From Streptomyces roseicoloratus (GTDB lineage Bacteria; Actinomycetota; Actinomycetes; Streptomycetales; Streptomycetaceae), in assembly GCF_004117935.1 (NCBI RefSeq), contig NZ_SDOY01000130.1, forward strand, positions 1 through 47,726: a DNA stretch of 47,726 nucleotides, given 5' to 3'. Both the position numbers and the translations under genes were made by a program. The notes under the pieces are model-generated. The model saw only the letters and a program-made list of their open reading frames with translations, did not search any database and was not told where the DNA came from. This document shows positions 1 to 10,461 of this stretch, piece after piece. The first letter of the stretch is position 1. Each line of letters starts with the position of its first letter.

Positions 1-1162
1 GGTTGTCGCGCAGGAGGGCCCACAGGACGCTGGCTCGTCGGCGGGCCAGGGCGATCACGGCCTGAACGTGCTTGCAGCCCTCGCCGCGCTTCTTGAGGTA
101 GAAGTCTCGGTTCGGTCCCTCGCGGATGATGCTGGTCTGCGCGGACATGTAGAAGACCCTGCGCAGGCGGCGGCTGTAGCGCTTGGGCCGGTGGAGGTTG
201 CCGGTTCGGCGGCCCGAGTCGCGTGGGACTGGCACCAGCCCGGCCGCGGAGGCGAGATGGCCGGCATCCGCGTAGGCCGCAAGGTCACCTGCAGCGACGA
301 TGAACTCGGCGCCGAGTATGGGGCCCATGCCGGGCAGGGACTCGATGATCTCGGCTTGCGGGTGGCTGCGGAACGTGTCGCGGATCTGCTTGTCGATCCG
401 CTTGAGCCGGTCGTCCAGGTCCAGGATCTGCGTGGCCAGGTCGGCCACGATCTGGGCGGCGACGTCCTCACCCGGCAGGGCGGTCTGCTGGGCCTGGGCG
501 GCTTCGAGTGCGGTTGCCGCGACGGCGTCGGCGCCGCGCACACTGCGGTTGGCGAGCCAGGCCGTGAGCCGCGCCCGGCCACGTCGGCGGATGGCGGCTG
601 GGGTCTGGTAGCCGGTCAGCAGTACCAGCGCACCTTTGTGGGCGGAGTAGTCGAAGGCCCGTTCCAGGGCGGGGAAGACACCGGTCAGCACGTCGCGGAG
701 TCGGTTGATCATTCGCACCCTGTCGGCCACCAGGTCGGTTCGGTGGGCGGTCAGCAGGGCAAGGTCCGCGGCGAGTTGGGCGGGCACTTCGATGGTGGCG
801 AAGTCCCGGCGGTGGCGGGCGGTTTCCGCGATGACGTAGGCGTCGCGGGCGTCGGTTTCGGCCTCGCCCCGGTAGGCGCCGGACATGCGGTTGACCGTGC
901 GGCCGGGCACGTAGACGGCCTGCTGGCCATGGGCCGCGAGCAGGGCAAGCAACAGCGCGGAGGACGTACCGGAGATGTCCACCGCCCACTGGACTTCGTC
1001 GGCCAGCTCCAGGATTTCGCCGAGTGCGGTCAGGATCTCCGACTCGTCGTTGCCGATCTTCTTCGACCACAGAGTCGCGCCGGTTTCGTCGACCACCGCC
1101 GCCCAGTGATGGCCCTTACCGGCGTCGATGCCGACCCAGACCCGGGCCCGTCGCTCGTTCAC
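1..1162 (-). CDS. IS110-family transposase, 3' end cut by window edge
   Basis: The frame is open from a GTG at 1162-1160 to the left edge, giving 387 residues. The start has a strong GAGGAGG ribosome site just upstream. The N-terminal half is the RuvC-like DEDD domain: D13 in VGIDAGKGHH, VDISG near 62, and D104/D107 in ETDARDAYVIAETAR. The C-terminal half is the Tnp domain with SLPGMGPILGAEF (275-287) and SAAGLVPVPRDSGRRTG, where S305 is the expected catalytic serine. IS110 transposases are about 400 residues, so only a short tail is missing. In the family the enzyme works with a structured RNA from the element's non-coding end to choose donor and target DNA. No frameshift or stop is seen, so the enzyme may be functional. 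It points away from the phage genes. Confidence 0.92.
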   Translation of the reverse strand, partial: MNERRARVWVGIDAGKGHHWAAVVDETGATLWSKKIGNDESEILTALGEILELADEVQWAVDISGTSSALLLALLAAHGQQAVYVPGRTVNRMSGAYRGEAETDARDAYVIAETARHRRDFATIEVPAQLAADLALLTAHRTDLVADRVRMINRLRDVLTGVFPALERAFDYSAHKGALVLLTGYQTPAAIRRRGRARLTAWLANRSVRGADAVAATALEAAQAQQTALPGEDVAAQIVADLATQILDLDDRLKRIDKQIRDTFRSHPQAEIIESLPGMGPILGAEFIVAAGDLAAYADAGHLASAAGLVPVPRDSGRRTGNLHRPKRYSRRLRRVFYMSAQTSIIREGPNRDFYLKKRGEGCKHVQAVIALARRRASVLWALLRDN

Positions 1163-1374
1163 TCGCCCCTCCTCGTTCCGCACGGCGTGCCGTCGGCCCA
1201 AGGAACACCCCGCTGTCATCTCCGTAATCAGCGACCGCACAAGGCGCGCACATCTCAATCAGCAGTCAGGGCGCCCCGGAGAACCGGGCGGCCACTCCTG
1301 AGAAGCCACTGAAGGCAAGAACCCATAAGCCACACCCGGCCCTCCCGGGCCACCAAACAACTTACGGAGACTCC
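1163..1374 (-). other. Non-coding spacer; candidate IS110 left end with possible bridge RNA
   Basis: These 212 bases separate the divergent transposase and phage tail gene, and I see no convincing gene in them. In the IS110 subgroup the non-coding end that gives the bridge (seek) RNA lies upstream of the transposase, as this stretch does. Seen directly are a palindrome GCACGGCGTGC near 1179-1191 and a small hairpin of CCCGG and CCGGG around 1335-1350. The element's exact left boundary cannot be fixed without an empty site. The last bases before 1375 hold the GGAGA ribosome site of the tail gene and probably belong to the phage module. Confidence 0.4.
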
Positions 1375-2517
1375 ATGCCCGTACGCTCCGGCTGGCTGAC
1401 GCCCACCGGTCAGACCCGTCAGCACACCCGCCTCACCAACATCGGCGCCACCACTCCCGTCGACCCGCTCGGCGCACGGTCGGGCATCCTGCCCGGAACG
1501 GTCGACGGCACGTACCGGGTCGGCGGTCTGGGGATGAACACCAGCGGCCCGATGACCGCCACCGTCCACGCCGGCCGGGCCGTGGTCCAGGGGGCGCCCG
1601 GCGACGGCGCCTACCCCGTCGCCCTCGACCAGGACATGACCCTCACCTTCGCCGACGGCGACGCGCTGAACCCGCGCATCGACCTCGTCGTCCTGCGCGT
1701 GTACGACAACGACGCCGACCTCCAGGGCCGGTACGAGGCCGTCGTGGAGATCGTCAAGGGCGAGCCGAAGGCGGCACCGGAGCCTCCGCCGGCCCCGGCC
1801 CGCTCCCTGGTGCTGTTCAGCGTCAAGGTGCGGGCCGGCGCCTCGGCGGGCAACGGCGGCATCGAATGGTCGGCTCCCGGCACCACCACCGACCTGCGCA
1901 CCACGACGGTCGCGGTGGGCGGCATCCTGCCCGTCTACAACAACGCCGGTGTGACGGGCTCCTACCCGGGCCAGTACCAGGACAACGACAACGCCCACTA
2001 CCTCCAGCGCTGGAACGGCGAAGGCTGGATCCCCTACCCCAGGGAGATCGGCGGCATCGCCCCCGCCGGCATCCTGTCGACGGGCAGCTACACCGGCCAG
2101 TTCCGCGAGAACGCGGGGGTGCTGCAGCGCTGGAACGGCACCGCCTGGGTGAACTACCAGCCGCCGGTGGAGGTGACCACCGCCGTCTCCGGGGTGACGG
2201 CCATGCCCAACTGGGCGGTGGTCGCGTTCGCCGGCCGCAAGACCAAGAGCGGGCTGTGCACCCTCACCGTGACCGTGACGCGCACCGGCCCCACCGTCAC
2301 CTCCAGCAGCGCCGGCCAGATCGCCGACGAACCGCTGTGCACCCTGCCCACCGGCTGGCGCCCCGCGTTCGGCATGGAGGCGCTCGCCGGCGACGGCTAC
2401 GCCGACGGCGCCGCCGACATCACCTCCGGTGGCATCGTCAACCTGCGGACCTGGTCCCCGAACGGCCAACTGACCGCCAACCGGAACATCCGCGTCAGCG
2501 CCACGTTCGTCCTGTAA
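1375..2517 (+). CDS. Phage tail fibre-like protein with tandem Trp-rich repeats
   Basis: A 380-residue protein starting at ATG after CGGAGA. The first 160 residues, with DQDMTLTFADGDALNPRIDLVVLRVYDND, look like the N-terminal part found in tail fibre or upper-baseplate proteins of actinobacterial siphophages. Two repeats follow at residues 182-221 and 226-261, each with a GSY-GQ segment and an LQRWNG-x-x-W core. The C-terminal 110 residues are a predicted beta-rich domain (VTVTRTGPTVTSSSAG). I infer a host-surface binding role from the repeats, the composition and the position before a hub-like protein and lysis genes. The gene is intact. It is the first phage gene right of the IS110 element, so upstream tail genes may lie beyond the window. 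Confidence 0.65.
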   Translation: MPVRSGWLTPTGQTRQHTRLTNIGATTPVDPLGARSGILPGTVDGTYRVGGLGMNTSGPMTATVHAGRAVVQGAPGDGAYPVALDQDMTLTFADGDALNPRIDLVVLRVYDNDADLQGRYEAVVEIVKGEPKAAPEPPPAPARSLVLFSVKVRAGASAGNGGIEWSAPGTTTDLRTTTVAVGGILPVYNNAGVTGSYPGQYQDNDNAHYLQRWNGEGWIPYPREIGGIAPAGILSTGSYTGQFRENAGVLQRWNGTAWVNYQPPVEVTTAVSGVTAMPNWAVVAFAGRKTKSGLCTLTVTVTRTGPTVTSSSAGQIADEPLCTLPTGWRPAFGMEALAGDGYADGAADITSGGIVNLRTWSPNGQLTANRNIRVSATFVL

Positions 2518-2529
2518 AGGAGGCCCGTC

Positions 2530-3666
2530 ATGGCCATCGACACGCCCTACCGGGCCATCTTCACCGATCTGCTCACCGACCAGACCCTCGACATCCTGCC
2601 GCTGCGGGACGTCTCCATCGACGACTACATCGGCAAGGCCGGCTCCCTCTCCGGCACCATCCCGGTCCCCAACGAGGAGATGGCCGAGCGGGTCAAGCAG
2701 GTCCGGGAAGGCCGCACCGCGGTCTACCTGGAGCGCGGCGGCGACCTGTGGTGGGGCGGCATCGTCTGGACCACCACCCTGCAGTCCAGCGGACGGGGCG
2801 TCCTGACCCTCGGGATCCAGGCCGCCACCTTCGACTCGTACGCGGGCCGGCGGCGCATCCGCACCGACATCTCCTTCGACGAGGACACCGACCAGCTGGA
2901 GATCGCGCGCCGGCTGTGGCGGGAGCTCGACCTCCAGGACGACCCCACCGTCCCCCTGCCGCCCGACCGGGAGCCCCGGCGCCTCGGGATCACGTTCGGC
3001 GAGGAGAGGTCCGACGTCTACCGGAAGGCCTCCTGGCGCAACGGCGACGAGACGGTCTACCTGGAGGCGCTCGACCAGCTCGCCGCCATGGAGAACGGCT
3101 TCGAGCACCAGATCCTGGTCTACCGCGACCCGATCAGCGGCAGGCGGGTCAAGCAGCTCCGGCTCGGCTCACCCAAGATCGTCAACGGTGCGACGGACCT
3201 GGTCTTCGACCGGCCGGGCGCGATCCTGTCGTACTCCTTCCCGTACGACGCGACCCGCGGCGGCACCACCGCCGTGGCCCGCGGCGGCTCCGCCAACTCC
3301 AACGCGGGCACCGAGTCCCGGCCGGTGCTCTCCACCCAGCAGATCGCCGGCGACCTGCTCGCGGACGGCTGGCCGCTGATCGACCTGTCCTCGGACCACA
3401 ACGACATCACCGACCCCGTCACGCTCGGCTCACTGGCCAAGCGGGAACTCGACGAGGCGCGCGGCGCCGTCGTGATCCCGGCGATCACCATCCGCCTCGG
3501 CGGGATCATCCCGCCGCAGCTCATCGGCCGCGTGGCCCGGATCCGCATCACCGACGAGTGGCACCGCCAGGGCCTCGACGCCCGCTGCCGCATCATCGGC
3601 GTCAAGGTCACTCCCCCGGAGCGCGGCCGTCCCGACACCGCCGAGCTCTACCTTGAGGAGGCCTGA
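2530..3666 (+). CDS. Phage tail/baseplate hub-like protein
   Basis: A 378-residue protein preceded by AAGGAGG and starting at ATG 12 bases after the previous stop. Features typical of siphophage Gp37-like tail proteins are an early DVSIDDYIGKAGSLSGTIP segment, a WWGGIVWTTTLQSSGRGVLTLGIQA core in which the protein describes its own beta domain, and a closing region, RITDEWHRQGLDARCRIIGV, near the C terminus. Such proteins form the hub at the tail tip through which DNA or a lytic activity passes. No peptidase or lysozyme motif is visible. Its stop overlaps the next start (TGATG at 3664-3668), so the two are translationally coupled. The family assignment is from recognition, not a search. Confidence 0.65.
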   Translation: MAIDTPYRAIFTDLLTDQTLDILPLRDVSIDDYIGKAGSLSGTIPVPNEEMAERVKQVREGRTAVYLERGGDLWWGGIVWTTTLQSSGRGVLTLGIQAATFDSYAGRRRIRTDISFDEDTDQLEIARRLWRELDLQDDPTVPLPPDREPRRLGITFGEERSDVYRKASWRNGDETVYLEALDQLAAMENGFEHQILVYRDPISGRRVKQLRLGSPKIVNGATDLVFDRPGAILSYSFPYDATRGGTTAVARGGSANSNAGTESRPVLSTQQIAGDLLADGWPLIDLSSDHNDITDPVTLGSLAKRELDEARGAVVIPAITIRLGGIIPPQLIGRVARIRITDEWHRQGLDARCRIIGVKVTPPERGRPDTAELYLEEA

Positions 3667-4238
3667 TGCCCCAGCTGCCCGAGGACATCATCGACCGGCT
3701 GAACCAGATGGAACGCCGGATCAAGGCCCTGTCCACGGCCGTCACCACCCGGCCCGCGGTCAGCGAGATCCGCCCGCCCGCGCAGACCGGCAGCGTCACC
3801 ATCAACCGGCCGCTGTTCCGGATCTTCGACGGCTACGGCCACGAGATCTTCGCCGACGACATCATGACCGGCGGCCTCGCCCGGCCCTGGCTGGCCCTGC
3901 TGCCGCCGCAGCCCACGGACAAGGCCCGATGGCCGTCGACCACCAGCACGGCCTTCACGACGGTCGCCAAGTCCTACAACCCGATCTGGCAGCCGAAGCT
4001 GCGGCTGACCGTGGAGACCGCGGTGTCCAGCGGTGCCAGCGGTGAGGTGAAGGTCCTGGTCGACGGCCTGCAGTTCGGCCCCACCGTCATCGCCGGCACC
4101 ACCTTCAACCACATCGGTCTGCTCCCCGTCGACGTGAACAGCAGGTTCGGCCAGACCATGCAGATCGAGATCCAGGCCAAGGCCACCGGCGGCACCGTCT
4201 ACGCCCAGCCCGTCCTGATCCACGGCACCCAGACCTGA
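3666..4238 (+). CDS. Phage tail-associated protein of unknown function
   Basis: A 190-residue protein whose ATG overlaps the TGA of the hub-like gene. The first 25 residues (LPEDIIDRLNQMERRIKALS) form a short coiled coil, a common trimerisation or docking element in tail proteins. The rest is beta-rich, with NRPLFRIFDGYGHEIFADD around 48-66 and a C-terminal stretch LRLTVETAVSSGASGEVKVLVDG resembling a structural domain. No enzyme motif is seen. Its place between hub and lysis genes suggests a minor tail or tail-tip component. I do not recognise a named family. Confidence 0.6.
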   Translation: MPQLPEDIIDRLNQMERRIKALSTAVTTRPAVSEIRPPAQTGSVTINRPLFRIFDGYGHEIFADDIMTGGLARPWLALLPPQPTDKARWPSTTSTAFTTVAKSYNPIWQPKLRLTVETAVSSGASGEVKVLVDGLQFGPTVIAGTTFNHIGLLPVDVNSRFGQTMQIEIQAKATGGTVYAQPVLIHGTQT

Positions 4239-4278
4239 TCCGTCCACCGAGGCCGTCCAGGCCGTCGAGGAGCAGACC

Positions 4279-4752
4279 ATGAACATCGACCCCGCCTACC
4301 CCTGGGGCGTGGCCATCGACTACGCGGGCCGCGTCACCGTCACCGAGGACGGCCACACCGTCGCCGTCCGCGTACACGACAACAGCCTCGGCAACACGCT
4401 GGAGCGCGACCCGGTCACCGGCCAGTACCCGTCGGTGTACGTCACCGCCCAGACCAGCGAGAGCGGCACGGGCGACACCGTCCTGCGCGGCTCCGCCACG
4501 GTGCTCGTCGACGGACGGAACGGCGCCCCCGTCGTCCCCGACCCGACCGCCGTCGAGCGGGCCGTCACCGCCGCCCTCGCCGATTTCGAGGCCCGCCGGA
4601 GCGCCTACGCCGCCCTCTGCGCCACCTGGGCCCCGGCCCCCGAACCGGAGCCGACGCCCGAACCCGAACCGGAGCCGACGCCCGAGCCGACCCCGGAGCC
4701 CGAGCCCGCCCCGGAGCCGTCCCCGGAACCGACGCCCGAGCCGGCTCCGTAA
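4279..4752 (+). CDS. Phage-module protein with Pro-Glu repeat tail
   Basis: A 157-residue protein starting at ATG after GAGGAGC. About 115 residues form an acidic beta-type domain, starting YPWGVAIDYAGRVTVTEDG, with a short helix AVERAVTAALADFEARRSAY. The last 40 residues are almost entirely a repeat of E-P-x-P units (EPEPTPEPEPEPTPEP) that should be extended and unstructured. No catalytic motif or signal peptide is seen. Position between tail and lysin suggests a virion accessory protein. The repeat may act as a rigid spacer. Function unknown. Confidence 0.6.
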   Translation: MNIDPAYPWGVAIDYAGRVTVTEDGHTVAVRVHDNSLGNTLERDPVTGQYPSVYVTAQTSESGTGDTVLRGSATVLVDGRNGAPVVPDPTAVERAVTAALADFEARRSAYAALCATWAPAPEPEPTPEPEPEPTPEPTPEPEPAPEPSPEPTPEPAP

Positions 4753-4917
4753 CGCCCGGCCCGCCCGCCCCCGTACACACGCCACCCTCCCCCCACACCC
4801 CACATCCCACATCCCGACCCCACACCCCACCCCACCCCACGCCCCGCGCCGCACCGATCCGGCCGGGGTTTTCTCATGCCCGGGTCCCGGCCCGGAACCC
4901 CTGCCCGGAGGACACAC
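4753..4917 (+). repeat. C-rich low-complexity spacer with CACCC/CACATCC units
   Basis: Between the Pro-Glu repeat gene and the endolysin, about 165 bases are mostly C with scattered A and T. Iterated CCCCACACCCCACATCC-type units run from about 4785 to 4842. A GGCCGGGGTTTTCTC stretch at about 4861-4875 looks like the right arm of a terminator, but its left complement is absent. No gene is seen. An in-frame ATG at 4876 would extend the endolysin by 14 residues but lacks a ribosome site. Confidence 0.5.
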
Positions 4918-5829
4918 ATGGCAGCCCCCCTCTCCGCGGACCGGCTCGTCGCCGCGCTCCGCGCCGAAGGCGTCAAGGTCGTCGAGCACGACGGCTGGCG
5001 CACCCACAACCGCAACGGCCACGGCGCCTGGGGGCCCGTGATCGGTGTGATGATCCACCACACCGTCTCCAGCGGCACCGCGAACACCGTGAGCCTCTGC
5101 CACGACGGCTACGCCGGCCTGCCCGGCCCGCTGTGCCACGGCGTCATCGCCAAGGACGGCACCGTCCACCTGATCTCCGCCGGCCGCGCCAACCACGCCG
5201 GGGGCGGCGACCCGTCCGTCCTCCAGGCCGTGATCAGCGAGACGTACGGGGTCCGGCCGCCGGTGCCGCGCGAGCACCAGGGCAGCCGCGGAGCCGTCGA
5301 CGGCAACTCCCGCTTCTACGGCTTCGAATGCGTCAACCTCGGCAACGGCCGCGATCCCTGGCCCGCCGAACAGCTCGACGCCATCGAGCGGGTGTCGGCG
5401 GCGATCTGCCGCGCCCACGGCTGGGGCGCGAGGTCCGTCATCGGCCACTCCGAGTGGTCCGACTGGAAGAACGACCCGAACGGCTTCGGCATGCCGGGCA
5501 TGCGCGACCGGGTGCAGAAGCGGCTCGGCAAGGCCCCGGCCGCCCGCCCGACCGCCCCCGCCGGGCCGGCGACCCCCCGCCACCAGCCCTTCCCCGGCGC
5601 CGCCTTCTTCAGGACCACCCCGAGCTCGCCGATCGTCACCGCGATGGGCCGCCGGCTGGTCGCCGAGGGCTGCGGCCGCTACCGGGTCGGCCCCGGGCCG
5701 CGCTGGTCCGAGGCCGACCGCCAGTCGTACGCCGCCTGGCAGCGCAAGCTCGGCTTCCGCGGCTCCGACGCCGACGGCTGGCCGGGCGCCACCTCGTGGA
5801 ACGCCCTCAAGGTCCCGTACACCGGCTGA
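4918..5829 (+). CDS. Phage endolysin, N-acetylmuramoyl-L-alanine amidase
   Basis: A 303-residue enzyme predicted to cut the bond between N-acetylmuramic acid and L-alanine in peptidoglycan at phage lysis. The start at 4918 is chosen because GGAGGA lies 5 bases upstream. Residues 35-200 are an Amidase_2/PGRP domain: zinc ligands H47 in MIHHTV and H177 in VIGHSEW, with a third ligand probably D186 in WKNDP. A Pro/Ala linker (205-225) joins a C-terminal domain (228-303) with WSEADRQSYAAWQRKLGF and DGWPGATSWNALKVP, resembling peptidoglycan-binding tails of Streptomyces phage lysins. There is no signal peptide, as expected when a holin gene follows. It is intact and looks active. Confidence 0.85.
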   Translation: MAAPLSADRLVAALRAEGVKVVEHDGWRTHNRNGHGAWGPVIGVMIHHTVSSGTANTVSLCHDGYAGLPGPLCHGVIAKDGTVHLISAGRANHAGGGDPSVLQAVISETYGVRPPVPREHQGSRGAVDGNSRFYGFECVNLGNGRDPWPAEQLDAIERVSAAICRAHGWGARSVIGHSEWSDWKNDPNGFGMPGMRDRVQKRLGKAPAARPTAPAGPATPRHQPFPGAAFFRTTPSSPIVTAMGRRLVAEGCGRYRVGPGPRWSEADRQSYAAWQRKLGFRGSDADGWPGATSWNALKVPYTG

Positions 5830-5865
5830 CCGCCCCACTCCCCCGCACAGCAAGGAGAACCACCG

Positions 5866-6099
5866 ATGACCGAAGCCGCCAAGCGGACGGCCCGCACGCT
5901 GGTGCAGACCGCCGTCGGCATCGCCGTCGTGCTGCCCGCGATCGTCGACGCCGCGGGCATCCCCGAGACCCTGCCCTGGGTCGCCGGGGCGCTCGCCGTC
6001 GCCGGCGCGCTCACCCGGGTGATGGCCCTTCCGGCCGTCCAGCGCCTGCTGCCGTCCTGGCTGCGCGTGGAGCCGGGAGCGGCCGATGACCGAGCCTGA
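5866..6099 (+). CDS. Holin-like small membrane protein
   Basis: A 77-residue protein with AAGGAGA before its ATG. It has two hydrophobic segments: TLVQTAVGIAVVLPAIV (11-27) and LPWVAGALAVAGALTRVMA (36-54). A charged C-terminal tail follows. Size, topology and position directly after the endolysin fit a holin, which would open the membrane to let the amidase reach the wall. Holins are too diverse for motif proof. It overlaps the next gene by 14 bases. Confidence 0.7.
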   Translation: MTEAAKRTARTLVQTAVGIAVVLPAIVDAAGIPETLPWVAGALAVAGALTRVMALPAVQRLLPSWLRVEPGAADDRA

Positions 6100-6349
6100 C
6101 CCGAACGACCCGGTCGCCGTCGCCCTGGAACTGGAGCGGCTGCGCGGCACCCTGGAGGCCGGCTTCGCCCGCGTCGACGGCTCCCTCGCGCTGCTCGTGC
6201 AGCGCAGCGACCAGACCGACAAGCAGCTCGCCGACCACGAGTCCCGTCTCGACGCCCTGGAGCGCGCCCGCTGGCCCCTGGCCTCGATCGCCGCGCTCAC
6301 GGCGGGCGCCGGCGTGCTGCTCGCGGCCTGGGAACTGGCCGGACGCTGA
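6086..6349 (+). CDS. Small coiled-coil protein with C-terminal membrane anchor
   Basis: An 87-residue protein whose ATG lies inside the end of the holin-like gene. Residues 10-65 are a heptad-like helix (ALELERLRGTLEAGFARVDG and SDQTDKQLADHESRLDALER). One membrane segment follows near the C terminus (ASIAALTAGAGVLLAAWELA). Proteins of this plan often follow holins in actinobacterial phages and may regulate lysis or act as a second holin. That role is inferred. It is the last phage gene before the convergent rpoC. Confidence 0.6.
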   Translation: MTEPDPNDPVAVALELERLRGTLEAGFARVDGSLALLVQRSDQTDKQLADHESRLDALERARWPLASIAALTAGAGVLLAAWELAGR

Positions 6350-6400
6350 GCCGCGGCGGACCTCCTCGACCGTCTCGCGGACGGACACCGCCGAACGCCG

Positions 6401-6432
6401 AAGGGCGGCACCCCCTGCGGGGTGCCGCCCTT
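6401..6432. terminator. Perfect hairpin between phage module and rpoC
   Basis: A 14-bp perfect inverted repeat AAGGGCGGCACCCC with a 4-base loop (CTGC). Its symmetric ends allow it to act in both directions, ending the phage transcript (plus) and the rpoBC transcript (minus). Confidence 0.8.
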
Positions 6433-6453
6433 CTCTGGCGTGTCGCCTACGCC

Positions 6454-10353
<3,900 letters not shown>

Positions 10354-10417
10354 TATGCGTCAATCCCTCTCAGGGTTGTAAGGCTGTGGGTCTGATACGG
10401 GGGTCCTGGGGCCGGCC

Positions 10418-10447
10418 GGGGACTCAGCGGTGTTCCACCGAGTCCCC
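10418..10447 (-). other. Hairpin in the rpoB-rpoC intercistronic gap
   Basis: An outer 8-bp stem (GGGGACTC with GAGTCCCC) encloses a 4-bp stem GGTG/CACC. No T run follows on the minus strand, so it is more likely an RNA stability or processing element than a terminator. Confidence 0.5.
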
Positions 10448-10461
10448 GCACCGGACTCCCG

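Noticed and set aside
68..1312. 414-codon plus-strand frame over the transposase
   Set aside because: The minus strand encodes a recognisable IS110 transposase in this region; the plus frame is its complement.
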